64,000 bases of DNA from Chromohalobacter beijerinckii (GCF_023061185.1 NZ_JAKGAK010000006.1:89507-153506), one strand, 5' to 3'. Shown: positions 36,716 through 48,262, numbered from the stretch's first letter. Notes: generated by a model from the sequence alone, not told the origin. Numbers and translations are program-made.

Positions 36716-36828
36716 GACGCCGACGAATGCAATAGTCGAGTACACGACGAGCGGAGCCGCCCGTAGCGGTCAACGTGATCGCTACCCTCTCGATATGCTG
36801 AAACGACCCATCGTTAACACGAGGATGA

Positions 36829-38130
<1,302 letters not shown>

Positions 38131-38171
38131 CGCCGGACGCAAAGCCTACGTCTACGACATCCCGGTAGTAG

Positions 38172-38209
38172 CACTCACGGCGGCCTTCAGGGCCGCCGTG
38201 AGTGTTTTG
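38172..38209 (+). terminator. Intrinsic terminator after eno
   Basis: A perfect 14-bp stem (38172-38185 with 38191-38204), loop TTCAG, followed by TTTT. It separates eno from the regulatory RNA region. Confidence 0.92.
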
Positions 38210-38233
38210 TGAGTAAGCATTATCTCCATTTCT

Positions 38234-38251
38234 TGTAAGAGATTTCCTACA
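38234..38251 (+). promoter_or_regulatory. GacA-type upstream activating site
   Basis: TGTAAG-AGATTT-CCTACA matches the GacA box consensus TGTAAG-N6-CTTACA at 11 of the 12 defined positions. It sits in an AT-rich stretch between the eno terminator and the GGA-rich RNA, about 100 bp upstream of the nearest -10-like element (GATAAT, 38334-38339). In Pseudomonas this box marks the rsm small-RNA genes. Confidence 0.75.
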
Positions 38252-38345
38252 AAAAATGCCCTCAATGTGTGATAAATCTCGATGATCGACGCAATAGATA
38301 CGCTTTCTATCGGATTATCTATCTGTTTTTAAAGATAATTTACTG

Positions 38346-38593
38346 TGATGTGGTGTCTGGTTGCAGGAAAGCGGCGGTCAAATGACCCGCTTGTCGCGAT
38401 GGGCAGGATTGGTAAAAATGCTATTGCACAGGATGAGCAAAGGCATTGCTTACCTGGAGGCAGATTGGGATGCAGCAAGGTGCGCCTGTCGTGGAGGGAG
38501 CCCATGGCAGGCATGGAGCGCACCTCGGGAGTCGAGCGGAGGGAGCCGCTCAGGGATGAATGGGATGCAGCGGCCTTCGGGCCGCTTTTTTTT
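38346..38593 (+). ncRNA. rsmZ: Rsm/Csr-family CsrA-sequestering small RNA, RsmZ-like
   Basis: No credible coding frame. The region carries 13 GGA triplets, several in hairpin loops: ACAGGATGA between TTGC/GCAA (38424-38440), AGGGAGC within GTGG/CCAT and an outer GCCTG/CAGGC (38484-38512), GGAGT between CTCG/CGAG (38524-38536), AGGGAG between AGCGG/CCGCT (38535-38550) and GGGA between TCA/TGA (38550-38559). It ends in an intrinsic terminator and has a GacA box upstream. rsmZ lies beside fdxA in Pseudomonas, as here. The 3' end is secure. The 5' end is uncertain: 38346 follows from GATAAT at 38334; a later start near 38424 is also possible. Predicted role: titrate CsrA (48470-48667). Confidence 0.8.
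38569..38593 (+). terminator. Intrinsic terminator of the RsmZ-like RNA
   Basis: Stem AGCGGCC / GGCCGCT (38569-38575 with 38580-38586) closed by a stable TTCG tetraloop and followed by seven further T residues. Confidence 0.95.
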
Positions 38594-38616
38594 GTCTTGC
38601 CGTTGCCTGTTTGACC

Positions 38617-38646
38617 AAAAAAAGCCGACCTCATTGAAAGGCCGGC
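38617..38646 (-). terminator. Intrinsic terminator after fdxA
   Basis: Minus strand: GCCGGCC / GGTCGGC stem (one G-T pair; 38640-38646 with 38624-38630), 9-nt loop, then a run of seven T (38617-38623). It faces the small-RNA terminator, so the two units are insulated from each other. Confidence 0.88.
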
Positions 38647-38681
38647 GTTGCGTGGTGCGCCGCGGATATTGGCGATCAGCG

Positions 38682-39005
38682 TCAGCGTTCGAGGTATTGC
38701 AGCTTGTCGGCGCTACCGTCCCACTGTTCCGCCTCGGGCAGAGGGTCCTTCTTCTCGCTGATGTTGGGCCAAACTTCGGAAAGCTCGGCATTCAGCTCGG
38801 TGAAGTCCTTCTGACCCTCCGGAAGTTCATCCTCCGAATATATCGCTTCGGCCGGACACTCGGGCTCGCACAATGCGCAGTCGATACACTCGTCGGGGTG
38901 AATCACCAGAAAGTTTGGCCCTTCGTAGAAGCAGTCCACGGGGCAGACTTCGACGCAGTCGGTGTATTTGCAGCGAATGCAGTTTTCGGTGACGACGAAT
39001 GTCAT
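38682..39005 (-). CDS. fdxA: 7Fe-8S ferredoxin FdxA
   Basis: Low-potential electron carrier with one 3Fe-4S and one 4Fe-4S cluster. The 107-aa product begins [33 protein letters not shown] and has the second motif [12 protein letters not shown], with the extended C-terminal tail of the FdxA (Azotobacter ferredoxin I) family. AGGAG lies 6 bases before the ATG at 39005. It neighbours mutS as in Pseudomonas and converges on the RsmZ-like RNA. Confidence 0.96.
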   Translation of the reverse strand: MTFVVTENCIRCKYTDCVEVCPVDCFYEGPNFLVIHPDECIDCALCEPECPAEAIYSEDELPEGQKDFTELNAELSEVWPNISEKKDPLPEAEQWDGSADKLQYLER

Positions 39006-39178
39006 GAGGATCTCCTGAATCTCGGTCGCGGCAGCGCCCAAGGGTGACAGTACGGTTATAAACGGGCGGCAATTTATAATGGCATATTCTAATGGCGCCA
39101 CATTTTAGTCGTGCCCCTGGCGCGTGGGCAAGCGGGCGCCATAAACGTTTTGGAATGGCCTCATAGCCAAACGCACCT

Positions 39179-41757
39179 TCAGCATTGTTCACGCCACTCA
39201 TAGAGCAAAGCCATGGCCTGGCGCGGGGATATCTCGTCGAGGTCGAGCTTTTCCAGCGCCTCGATGACCGGATGCGGTGCACTGGCGAAAAGGTCTGCTT
39301 GTTGTGGTTTGGGTGCGTCACCCTCGTGCATCCCGCCACGAGTGCCAGCTTGATGGACTTCCTGTTGCTCCAGGGTAGCGAGCTTCTCGCGTGCCCGTGC
39401 CACTACGCGGGGCGGCACGCCAGCGAGCTGCGCGACTTGCAGGCCATAGCTCTGGCTTGCGGGCCCTTCCTCGACACGGTGCATGAAAACGATGCCGTCC
39501 TGATGTTCGGCGGCCGTCAGATGCACGTTGGCCACGCCGTCGTAGGGCTCCGTTAGAGCGGTCATCTCGAAGTAGTGCGTGGCAAAGAGCGTGAAGGCGC
39601 GTCGCTCGACCAGGTGCTCAGCGCTGGCCCAGGCCAGCGAGAGGCCATCGAAGGTGCTGGTGCCGCGACCGATCTCGTCCATCAGTACCAGGCTGTGCTC
39701 GGTGGCGTTATGCAGGATGGTCGCGGTTTCGGTCATCTCCACCATGAAGGTAGAGCGACCGCCGGCCAGGTCGTCGCTGGAGCCGATACGCGTGAAGATG
39801 CGATCCACGGGGCCGATCTCGGCCTCGTCGGCGGGCACGCAGCTCCCGGTATGCGCGAGCAACGCTATCAAAGCCGCCTGGCGCATGTAGGTAGACTTCC
39901 CGCCCATGTTGGGGCCGGTGATGACCAGCAAGCGCCGCGTTTCGTCGAGCATCAGATCGTTGGGCACGAATGGGTGGTCGCTGACGTGCTCGACCACGGG
40001 ATGGCGCCCGCCACGAATGCGCAGGCCGGGCTGATCGCTCAGATGGGGGCGTACGAAATCCAGCGCCAGGGCGCGTTCGGCGAAACATGCCAGTACGTCG
40101 AGGGTCGCCAAGGCGCGAGCCGTGCCCTGCAGTGCTTGAAGGTCGACGTTGAGCGTTTCCAGCAAGCCGTCGTAGAGCAGCTTTCGCGGGCTAGTGAGCG
40201 CGACTTGGCTGACAGTGCCTTGTCCTCGAACTCCTTGAGTTCGGGGATGATGAAGCGTTCGGCATTTTTCAGCGTCTGGCGACGAATGTATTCGGCCGGG
40301 GCCTCGCGGGCCTGGGCGCGCGGAATCTCGATGAAGTAACCGTGGACACGGTTGTAGCCGACCTTGAGGCTGGCCAGGCCGGTGCGCTCGCGCTCGCGCG
40401 TCTCGAGTTCGACCAGGTAGTCACCGGCATGCTCGGCCAGGCCGCGGTATTCGTCGAGTTCCTCGTCGAAACCTGCGGCGATTACGCCACCGTCGCGGAT
40501 CACCACGGGCGGGTTGTCGACCAGTGCCTGGGTCAGCGTCTCGGCAAGCTCGGGGTACGGCTGGATATGGCGCTTGAGCTCGTCGATGGCCGTGCCGTCG
40601 TCGAGCTCAGCGAGATCACGCTCCAGCGCAGGTAGGGCGTTGAGGGCATCGCGCAGGCGTGCCAGGTCACGTGGGCGAGCGCTGTAGAGAGCCACTCGAG
40701 CGAGGATGCGCTCGATGTCACCGATCGCCTTGAGTGGCTCGCGCAGGGCCGTATAACGGTCGTCGTCGATGAGACTCTGCACTGCTGCCTGACGCGCCTG
40801 GACCTGGGCGGTATCGCGCAGTGGCCGGTTGAGCCAGCGCTTCAACTGACGCGAGCCCATGGCCGTGGCGGTGGTGTCCAACACGCTGGCCAGCGTGTTC
40901 TCGAAGCCGCCGCCGAGGTTGATATCGATCTCGAGATTGCGACGACTGGCGGCGTCGATCACCACCGCCTCGTCGCGGGTCTCCACGGCGATGCCGGTGA
41001 CGTGGGGCAGTCGCGAGCGCTGAGTGTCGCGGGCGTAGTCGATGAGCACGCCAGCGGCGGTCAGGGCGGTGGTGAGATGCGCGCAGCCGAAGCCGCGCAA
41101 GTCGGCGACGCCGAATTGATCGCACAGCAAGCGTTGAGCGCTCTCCAAATCGAACAGCCAGTCGCCCTGACGGCGAAAGCCGGGACGTTCGGCGAGAGCA
41201 GGAGGCAACGAGAGGCTCTCCGCGGCGAGCAACTCGGCGGGGTCGAGGCGCTGGATCTCGGACAGCAGGTCGCTTTCACCGTCCACCTCGAGGACACTGA
41301 AATGGCCGCTTGAAAGCTCTAGCCAGGCCATGCCCCAGCGTTCGCCATGAGGATGCACGGCAAGCACGAGGTTGTCGCGGCGCGCGTCGAGCAAGGCTTC
41401 GTCGTGCAGGGTGCCGGGCGTGACGATACGCACGACCTGACGATCCACGGGGCCCTTGGCCGTGCTGGGGTCGCTCATCTGCTCGCAGATGGCCACTGAT
41501 TCTCCGGACTTGACCAGCCGCGCCAGATAACCTTCGGCACTATGATAGGGCACACCGGCCATGGGAATCGGCTTGCCCGCCGATTGGCCGCGTTGGGTCA
41601 GAGTGATGTCGAGCAATTTTGCGGCGCGCTTGGCGTCGTCATAAAACAGCTCGTAGAAATCGCCCATGCGATAGAAGAGCAGCACCTCGGGATGCTCGCG
41701 CTTGATCTTCAGGTACTGGACCATCATCGGGGTATGCTGGGCAGAGGCCTGGCTCAT
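39179..41757 (-). pseudogene. mutS: mutS, DNA mismatch recognition ATPase, split by a frameshift
   Basis: MutS normally binds mismatches and starts repair. The start at 41757 (AAGGA upstream) and the first ~525 residues are normal ([24 protein letters not shown]). At 40182-40184 a run of three T on the plus strand (GAAAGC on the coding strand) stands where GAAAAGC would keep frame; after that the reading shifts and the rest, with Walker [22 protein letters not shown] and the C-terminal end, continues in another frame to the stop at 39179. Both halves are well conserved, with no other damage. Either a recent one-base deletion, giving a mutator, or a sequencing error. If intact it would be ~860 aa. 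Confidence 0.93.
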
Positions 41758-41914
41758 GCGAATCCTTGTCGTGCCGGTGGCTGATGTTGCCAAGTGGAAT
41801 AAGGCGACGCCGTGCTGGATGCGCCTGCAAACGTTCGCCAAAGGCTCTATTCTACGCATTCGGGTGGGCGGCGTCAGTGGCATGCCGCTTGAGATGGCAA
41901 CCGGGAGACACGAC

Positions 41915-42439
41915 ATGGCGGTGACGCTGACAACATGGCAGGCCTATTCGCTCGAGGCATTGGCCGAGCGCCTGGGGCGTGCCTGTCTCGCGGCGAATGC
42001 CAGCGTGACGGCGGCGGAGTCCTGCACCGGTGGTGGCGTGGCCAGTGCGATTACCGACATCGCTGGCAGTTCCGCGTATTTCGAGACCGGTTACGTGACC
42101 TATGCCAATGGTGCCAAGCAGCGGCTATTGGGGGTGCGTGACGCGACTCTTGCCGAGCACGGAGCGGTCAGTGCCGAAACCGTGGGTGAGATGGTGGCGG
42201 GCGCATGTCGCGACAGTGGTGCCACACTGGGGGTGGCGATCAGCGGGGTCGCGGGCCCCGGTGGTGGCAGCGCCGCCAAGCCCGTGGGCACGGTATGGTT
42301 CGCCTGGGGCGACGTGCGAGCGCAAGAGAGCGAGTGCCATCATCTGCCGGGCACGCGTGACGTCGTACGTGGACAAGCGGTACGCGTGGCGCTGATCGGC
42401 TTGATCGACAGGCTTGAGAAGAGGGTATCGCCAACGTGA
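41915..42439 (+). CDS. CinA C-terminal domain protein (nicotinamide-nucleotide amidohydrolase type)
   Basis: A 174-aa stand-alone CinA/PncC domain, expected to deamidate NMN to nicotinic acid mononucleotide. Motifs: [27 protein letters not shown] start of the domain, [21 protein letters not shown] and [16 protein letters not shown] lies 7 bases before the ATG at 41915; the longer open frame overlaps mutS on the other strand. Located next to recA, the common cinA-recA-recX order. Confidence 0.92.
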   Translation: MAVTLTTWQAYSLEALAERLGRACLAANASVTAAESCTGGGVASAITDIAGSSAYFETGYVTYANGAKQRLLGVRDATLAEHGAVSAETVGEMVAGACRDSGATLGVAISGVAGPGGGSAAKPVGTVWFAWGDVRAQESECHHLPGTRDVVRGQAVRVALIGLIDRLEKRVSPT

Positions 42440-42487
42440 TATCGGGTAAGAAACAGAGGTAGGCGGCGAGGAATTTTTTCGTCATAC

Positions 42488-42507
42488 TACTGTCTAGTCA
42501 TACAGTG
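42488..42507 (+). promoter_or_regulatory. LexA (SOS) box of recA
   Basis: TA-CTGT-CTAGTCAT-ACAG-TG has the perfect CTGT-N8-ACAG core (42490-42505), 71 bp upstream of the recA ATG. It predicts SOS induction of recA, probably with recX. Confidence 0.9.
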
Positions 42508-42577
42508 TTTTGCGGTCGGCGACGACATGCGTCAGCGCCACCGTGCGAGCTTCGACGTCCTTCGATAGGAGACCTTC

Positions 42578-43654
42578 ATGGCACAGGACGACAACCGTTC
42601 CAAGGCGCTCAACGCAGCGCTTTCCCAGATCGAGCGCCAGTTCGGCAAGGGCGCCGTGATGCGTCTTGGCGATACGCCGCGCGTAGCGACTCCGGCCATA
42701 TCCACCGGGTCGCTGGGGCTGGATATCGCGCTTGGCGTGGGCGGCTTGCCGCTGGGTCGCGTGGTCGAGATCTTCGGCCCCGAATCCTCGGGCAAGACCA
42801 CGATGACGCTATCGGTGATTGCCCAGGCACAGAAACAAGGCAAGACCTGTGCCTTCGTTGATGCCGAGCACGCGCTGGACCCTAGCTACGCCGAAAAGCT
42901 GGGTATCAACCTCGACGATCTGCTGGTCTCGCAGCCGGATACCGGCGAACAGGCGCTGGAAATCTGCGACATGCTGGTACGCTCCGGCGGCGTCGACGTC
43001 ATTGTCGTCGATTCGGTCGCGGCCCTCACGCCGCGTGCGGAAATCGAGGGCGAAATGGGCGATGCCCACGTCGGTCTACAGGCCAGGTTGATGTCCCAGG
43101 CGTTGCGCAAGATCACCGGCAACATCAAGAACGCCAACTGCATGGTGATGTTCGTCAATCAGATCCGCATGAAGATCGGCGTGATGTTCGGGAGTCCTGA
43201 GACCACCACCGGCGGCAACGCGCTGAAGTTCTACTCCAGCGTACGTCTCGATATCCGCCGTACTGGCTCGGTGAAGCAGGGCGACGAGGTGACCGGTAAC
43301 GAAACCCGCGTCAAGGTCGTCAAGAACAAGGTGGCGCCGCCGTTCCGCCAGGCCGAGTTCCAGATCCTCTATGGCAAGGGTATCTACCATGCCGGCGAGG
43401 TCATCGATCTCGGGGTACAGCAAGGCTTGGTCGACAAGGCGGGTGCCTGGTACAGCTATCAGGGCAGCAAGATCGGTCAAGGCAAGGCCAACGCCGCTCA
43501 GTTCCTCGAGGACAACCCGGCGATCATGGACGAGATCGAAGGCGAGATTCGCGCACGATTGCTGTCCGCGCCCAAGGCGGAGGACGACAAGCCGGAGGAA
43601 GGCGCGAGCGAAGATAAGGCCGCTGCGACCCAGGACGACGGCAATCTGCTGTAA
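42578..43654 (+). CDS. recA: Recombinase RecA
   Basis: Strand-exchange protein and LexA co-protease. The 358-aa product has Walker A GPESSGKT (residues 67-74), the [22 protein letters not shown] core, the [18 protein letters not shown] L2 loop region and the acidic C-terminal tail. AGGAG lies before the ATG and a LexA box upstream. recX follows after 2 bp. Confidence 0.99.
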   Translation: MAQDDNRSKALNAALSQIERQFGKGAVMRLGDTPRVATPAISTGSLGLDIALGVGGLPLGRVVEIFGPESSGKTTMTLSVIAQAQKQGKTCAFVDAEHALDPSYAEKLGINLDDLLVSQPDTGEQALEICDMLVRSGGVDVIVVDSVAALTPRAEIEGEMGDAHVGLQARLMSQALRKITGNIKNANCMVMFVNQIRMKIGVMFGSPETTTGGNALKFYSSVRLDIRRTGSVKQGDEVTGNETRVKVVKNKVAPPFRQAEFQILYGKGIYHAGEVIDLGVQQGLVDKAGAWYSYQGSKIGQGKANAAQFLEDNPAIMDEIEGEIRARLLSAPKAEDDKPEEGASEDKAAATQDDGNLL

Positions 43655-43656
43655 GC

Positions 43657-44115
43657 ATGGATAAGCAAGAGACGACACCTCGCGACGATGCCATCCGCCT
43701 GCTGGCGCGTCGCGATTACTCGCGGGCTGAGCTGGTGTCGCGGCTGACGACGCGTGGGCATGAGCGCGCCGATATCGCGTTGGCGCTGGATGGCCTGGCC
43801 GAAGAGGGCTTGCAGTCCGACGCGCGTTTCGCCGAGCAGTTCGTGCGTTCGCGTTTGTCCCGTGGCCAAGGGGCAATGAAGATTCGCGCCGAATTGAGTT
43901 CGCGTGGTGTCACCGACGAGCTAGTGGGTGAGGCGCTCGAAAGTGAGGCCCCCAATTGGCATCGCCTGGCGTGTGAGGCATTGGCCAAGCGCTTCGACTC
44001 ACCCGGCCGCGAGCCGCGAGAACGCGCCAAGCGCGAGCGGTTTCTGGCTTCACGTGGGTTCGATTTCGACCAGGTGCGTCATGCCATGGCGCATGCTTGG
44101 GATATGGATTATTAG
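43657..44115 (+). CDS. recX: Regulatory protein RecX
   Basis: Caps and inhibits RecA filaments. The 152-aa helical-repeat protein has the family features DDAIRLLARRDYSRAEL, LAEEGLQSDARFAEQFVRSR and GAMKIRAELSSRGV. It begins 2 bp after recA, so it depends on the recA promoter. The next 205 bp hold the alaS upstream region. Confidence 0.95.
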   Translation: MDKQETTPRDDAIRLLARRDYSRAELVSRLTTRGHERADIALALDGLAEEGLQSDARFAEQFVRSRLSRGQGAMKIRAELSSRGVTDELVGEALESEAPNWHRLACEALAKRFDSPGREPRERAKRERFLASRGFDFDQVRHAMAHAWDMDY

Positions 44116-44320
44116 CGCGCATATCATCTTGCGTGTGCCTGCCGCCGGCTTGCCGGCACCTCTTTAGTCCCCCGCCGAACGCGTTATACTAGTGCGCCTT
44201 GCGATGGTTCGGGGCGACTCGTTTTCCGTCATTCGCCGACTTTCGCGTTTCTCGCCCACCGCTTGTCCGGTCGGGCCGCGCGTGCCCGCAGCGCCTAACG
44301 CACACCGCCACGGAATTTCT

Positions 44321-46927
44321 ATGAAAAGCGCAGACATCAGACAAGCCTTTCTGACGTTCTTCGAGGAGCACGGCCATACCATCGTGCCGTCGAGCTCGCT
44401 CGTGCCCGGCAACGACCCGACGTTGCTGTTCACCAATGCCGGCATGGTGCCGTTCAAGGACGTCTTCCTGGGACGCGATCCGCGCCCCTACGTACGTGCC
44501 ACCTCCCCACAGCGTTGCGTGCGTGCCGGGGGCAAGCACAACGATCTGGATAACGTCGGCTATACCGCGCGCCACCATACGTTCTTCGAGATGCTGGGCA
44601 ACTTCAGCTTCGGTGATTACTTCAAGCGCGATGCCATTCGCTTTGCCTGGACGTTTCTGACCGAACGGCTGGGCTTGCCTGCCGAAAAGCTGTGGGTCAC
44701 CGTTCACGTCAGCGACGACGAAGCCGAACGTATCTGGAAGGATGAAATCGGCATCGACCCGGCGCGCTTCTCCAAGCTCGACGAGGACAACTTCTGGCAG
44801 ATGGGCGATACCGGCCCCTGTGGTCCGTCCTCGGAGATCTTCTACGATCATGGGCCCGAGGTCGCGGGTGGTCCGCCGGGAAGCCCCGATGAGGACGGCG
44901 ATCGCTACATCGAGATCTGGAACCTGGTGTTCATGCAGTTCGATCGTGACAGCGGCGGGACACTGAATCCGCTGCCCAAGCCTTCCATCGATACCGGCAT
45001 GGGCCTTGAGCGCGTCGCGGCGGTCATGCAGGGCGTGCATTCCAATTACGAGATCGATCTGTTCCGAAATCTGCTCGATGCCGCGGCACAAGCGACGGGC
45101 TACGCGGACACCAGCGCGCCGTCACTGCGCGTGATCGCCGATCATATCCGTTCCTGCGCTTTCTTGATCACCGACGACGTATTGCCGTCCAACGAAGGGC
45201 GCGGTTACGTGTTGCGGCGCATCATCCGTCGCGCCATCCGCCACGGTCATAAGCTCGGTACGCGCGAGCCGTTCTTCCATAAGCTGGTGGCAGCGCTGGA
45301 TGCCGAAATGGGCGACGCCTATCCGGAACTGCGCAATACTCGCACCCAGATCGAGAAAGTGCTGCTCAAGGAAGAAGAGCAATTTGCGCGCACGCTGGAT
45401 CATGGCATGGGCCTGCTGGCGGAAGCGTTGGATACGCTCGAAGGCGACGTATTGCCGGGTGAGACGGTGTTCAAGCTCTACGATACCTATGGTTTTCCGT
45501 TCGATTTGACGGCGGATGTCTGCCGCGAGCGTGGCGTGACGCCGGACGAGGTCGGCTTCCAGCGTGAGCTCGAGGCGCAACGCGAGCGTGCCCGCGCGGC
45601 CAGTCAATTCGGCGCCGATTACACGGCGGCTTTGGAGCTTGAAGGCGAAACGGCCTTCACCGGCTATGACCGCCTGGAAGACGAAGCGTGTGTCACCGCC
45701 TTGGTGGATCATGAGGGCAATGCGCTGGCGGCACTCGAGGCTGGCCAGCGGGGCGTCGTGGTGCTGGATCGTACGCCGTTCTATGGCGAGTCGGGCGGGC
45801 AGGCCGGCGACACCGGTTACTTGAACGCCAATGGCATGCGTTTCCAGGTGACCGATACTCAGAAGCAGGGCGGACATCATCTACATCATGGCGTGCTCAT
45901 CGAGGGTCGGCTCGAGGTGGGTGATAGCGTCACGCCACAGGTCGATGCCAGCCTGCGGGCATCGACCATGCGCAATCATTCGGCGACGCATCTACTGCAT
46001 GAAGCGCTCAAACAAGTATTGGGCGAGCACGTACAGCAGAAGGGCTCGTTGGTGACGGCGGAGCGCCTGCGCTTCGACTTCAGTCACTTCGAGGCGATGA
46101 CGCCGGCGCAGCTCGATGAGGTCGAGCGCATCGTCAATGCTCAGATTCTGGCTAACGCTGACACGCGAACCGAACAAATGACGCTTGACGAGGCCAAGGC
46201 GAAAGGCGCTGCAGCGCTCTTTGAGGCCAAGTACGCCGATAATGTACGTGTACTGACCATTGGCGCCGATGATTTCTCCATCGAGCTGTGTGGTGGTACG
46301 CACGTGGCGCGTAGTGGCGATATCGGCTGTTTCCACATTCTCAGCGAGACGGGGGTCGCCGCGGGCGTGCGACGCGTCGAGGCCGTTACCGGTGAAGGTG
46401 CCCTGGCATACTTCCGCGATCAGGAAGCCAAGGTCACGCGTGTTGCCGAGCAGCTCAAGGCCAAGCCCGAGCAGGTGGAGTCACGTCTCGAAGCGACGCT
46501 CGAGCGCAATCGTAGCCTGGAGAAAGAGCTCGAGCGGCTCAAGGCCAAGTTGGCGAGTGCCGCGAGTGGCGACATGCTGGCCGAGGTGCGCGAGGTGGCG
46601 GGTGTTAAATTGCTCGCCAAGCAGGTCGAGGGCGTCGGTGGCAAGGAGCTGCGCGGCCTGCTCGATCAGCTTAAGAACAAGCTGGGCTCGGGCGTCATCG
46701 TGCTGGGCGTGGCCGGCGACGAAAAAGTCAGCTTGATCGCCGGCGTGACCGATGACCTCACCGCGCGCCTCAAGGCTGGTGACCTGGTCAAGCATGTCGC
46801 CGAGCAGGTCGGCGGTAAAGGCGGTGGCCGGGCCGACATGGCGCAGGCAGGAGGATCGCGGCCGCAGGCATTGCCTGATGCCTTGGCGAGTGTGCCGAGT
46901 TGGGTCGAGGCTCGGCTCGGCGAGTGA
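44321..46927 (+). CDS. alaS: Alanyl-tRNA synthetase
   Basis: Class II synthetase of 868 aa. Order: catalytic domain ([35 protein letters not shown]), tRNA-recognition domain, editing domain with the zinc/His motif [12 protein letters not shown] and CGGTHV, and the C-Ala domain (coiled coil, then [12 protein letters not shown]). The start at 44321 begins at the conserved [10 protein letters not shown]; the longer frame from 44192 is not supported. The two genes alaS-lysC then csrA match the Pseudomonas order. Confidence 0.98.
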   Translation: MKSADIRQAFLTFFEEHGHTIVPSSSLVPGNDPTLLFTNAGMVPFKDVFLGRDPRPYVRATSPQRCVRAGGKHNDLDNVGYTARHHTFFEMLGNFSFGDYFKRDAIRFAWTFLTERLGLPAEKLWVTVHVSDDEAERIWKDEIGIDPARFSKLDEDNFWQMGDTGPCGPSSEIFYDHGPEVAGGPPGSPDEDGDRYIEIWNLVFMQFDRDSGGTLNPLPKPSIDTGMGLERVAAVMQGVHSNYEIDLFRNLLDAAAQATGYADTSAPSLRVIADHIRSCAFLITDDVLPSNEGRGYVLRRIIRRAIRHGHKLGTREPFFHKLVAALDAEMGDAYPELRNTRTQIEKVLLKEEEQFARTLDHGMGLLAEALDTLEGDVLPGETVFKLYDTYGFPFDLTADVCRERGVTPDEVGFQRELEAQRERARAASQFGADYTAALELEGETAFTGYDRLEDEACVTALVDHEGNALAALEAGQRGVVVLDRTPFYGESGGQAGDTGYLNANGMRFQVTDTQKQGGHHLHHGVLIEGRLEVGDSVTPQVDASLRASTMRNHSATHLLHEALKQVLGEHVQQKGSLVTAERLRFDFSHFEAMTPAQLDEVERIVNAQILANADTRTEQMTLDEAKAKGAAALFEAKYADNVRVLTIGADDFSIELCGGTHVARSGDIGCFHILSETGVAAGVRRVEAVTGEGALAYFRDQEAKVTRVAEQLKAKPEQVESRLEATLERNRSLEKELERLKAKLASAASGDMLAEVREVAGVKLLAKQVEGVGGKELRGLLDQLKNKLGSGVIVLGVAGDEKVSLIAGVTDDLTARLKAGDLVKHVAEQVGGKGGGRADMAQAGGSRPQALPDALASVPSWVEARLGE

Positions 46928-46933
46928 GATCGT

Positions 46934-46967
46934 GAAAAGGGTCGTGCGCATGGCGCCGGCCCTTTTC
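46934..46967 (+). terminator. Hairpin after alaS
   Basis: Arms GAAAAGGG / CCCTTTTC (46934-46941 with 46960-46967) with an 18-nt loop that can itself pair. Starts 7 bases after the alaS stop; the tail is only moderately T-rich. Confidence 0.6.
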
Positions 46968-47006
46968 TTCATTCATGCTTGGGAAAACCACCACGGATAG
47001 GCAGCT

Positions 47007-48251
47007 ATGGCGCTATACGTACAGAAGTTCGGGGGGACCTCGGTGGGCTCGGTGGAGCGCATCAAGGCCGTCGCCGAAAAAGTGAAGCGATTCCGCGACG
47101 AAGGCCATCAAGTGGTCGTCGTGGTGTCGGCAATGAGCGGGGAAACCAACCGGCTGATCGATCTGGCGAGCCAGATCAACGATGAGCCCACGCCGCGCGA
47201 GATGGATATGCTGGTGTCCACCGGCGAGCAGGTCACCAGCTCGCTGCTGGCCATGGCCTTGCATAAGCTGGATGTGGCGGCGACGTCCTATACCGGCGGT
47301 CAGGTCGGCATCCAGACTGACAGTGCCTACACCAGGGCGCGTATCCAGCGTATCGAGACCGACGACATTCAGGCCGATCTCGACGACGGTCAGGTCGTGG
47401 TCGTGGCCGGTTTCCAGGGTGTCGACGACGAGGGCAACATCACCACGTTGGGACGCGGCGGTTCGGATACCACCGGCGTGGCCCTAGCGGCGGCGCTCAA
47501 GGCCGATGAATGCCAGATCTACACCGATGTGGATGGCGTTTATACCACCGATCCGCGGGTCTGCTCCAAGGCACAACGCCTGTCCTCCATCACCGTCGAG
47601 GAAATGCTCGAGCTGGCCAGCCTTGGCTCCAAGGTATTGCAGATTCGCGCCGTCGAATTTGCAGGTAAATACAACGTACCGCTGCGTGTGCTGTCCAGTT
47701 TCGAAGACGGCCCCGGTACCCTGATCGTCGCTGAAGAAGAAGAGGCCTCCATGGAAGAACCGCTGATCTCCGGTATTGCCTTCACCTCCAGTGAAGCCAA
47801 GCTGACGTTGCTCAACACCCCCGATGTGCCGGGCGTGGCGTCCAAGATCCTGGGGCCCATCGCCGATGCCAACATCGAAATCGACATGATCGTGCAAAAC
47901 GTGGCCCCGGCCGGTGATTACACCGACTTCACGTTTACCGTGGCCAAGAGCGATTTCAAACAGACGCGAAGCATCCTGCAGGATCAGGTGATCCCGGCGC
48001 TGGGCGGTGGTGAACTGCGCGGCGACGAGAATATCGCCAAGGTCTCGCTGGTCGGTGTGGGCATGCGCTCGCATGCCGGGGTGGCGTCCAAGATGTTCCG
48101 CGTTCTGGCTGACGAAAACATCAACATTCGCATGGTCTCCACCTCGGAAATCAAGATTTCCGTGGTCATCGACGAGAAGCAGATGGAGCTGGCCGTGCGT
48201 GCGCTGCACTCCGCCTTCGGCCTCGATAAAGACAGTATACAAGGCGAATAA
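47007..48251 (+). CDS. lysC: Aspartate kinase
   Basis: Phosphorylates aspartate, the first step to lysine, threonine and methionine. The 414-aa product has KFGGTSVGS at residues 7-15, the catalytic core with TTLGRGGSDTT, and two C-terminal ACT domains that bind the feedback inhibitors, ending as in the single-function Pseudomonas type. No lysine riboswitch is present in the 79 bp upstream. A second translation start inside the gene is likely (see 47751). Confidence 0.97.
   Translation: MALYVQKFGGTSVGSVERIKAVAEKVKRFRDEGHQVVVVVSAMSGETNRLIDLASQINDEPTPREMDMLVSTGEQVTSSLLAMALHKLDVAATSYTGGQVGIQTDSAYTRARIQRIETDDIQADLDDGQVVVVAGFQGVDDEGNITTLGRGGSDTTGVALAAALKADECQIYTDVDGVYTTDPRVCSKAQRLSSITVEEMLELASLGSKVLQIRAVEFAGKYNVPLRVLSSFEDGPGTLIVAEEEEASMEEPLISGIAFTSSEAKLTLLNTPDVPGVASKILGPIADANIEIDMIVQNVAPAGDYTDFTFTVAKSDFKQTRSILQDQVIPALGGGELRGDENIAKVSLVGVGMRSHAGVASKMFRVLADENINIRMVSTSEIKISVVIDEKQMELAVRALHSAFGLDKDSIQGE
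47751..48251 (+). other. Possible internal start for the LysC beta (ACT-only) subunit
   Basis: Codon 249 is an ATG with AAGAGG 5 bases upstream, opening MEEPLISGIAF at the exact border between the kinase and ACT domains. The product would be 166 aa. Alpha/beta LysC made from in-frame internal starts is known in Corynebacterium, Bacillus and Pseudomonas, and the start sequence MEE is the same type. Inferred, not demonstrated. Confidence 0.6.
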
Positions 48252-48262
48252 TCAAAGAAATT

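Noticed and set aside
38361..39047. 228-codon plus-strand open frame through the small-RNA region and fdxA
   Set aside because: It runs across an intrinsic terminator and antisense to fdxA, has no ribosome-binding site, and its translation looks like random high-GC sequence (many Arg, Ser, Cys).
40150..40220. Programmed -1 frameshift in mutS
   Set aside because: No X XXY YYZ slippery heptamer and no reason for MutS to use one; the site is a plain short A run, best explained as a deletion or an error.
44116..44320. Terminator or small RNA between recX and alaS
   Set aside because: GC-rich GCCGGC repeats allow weak pairing only; no T tract, and no other signal in the 205 bp.
46928..47006. Lysine riboswitch before lysC
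   Set aside because: The gap is only 79 bp, mostly taken by the alaS hairpin; no aptamer-sized structure fits.
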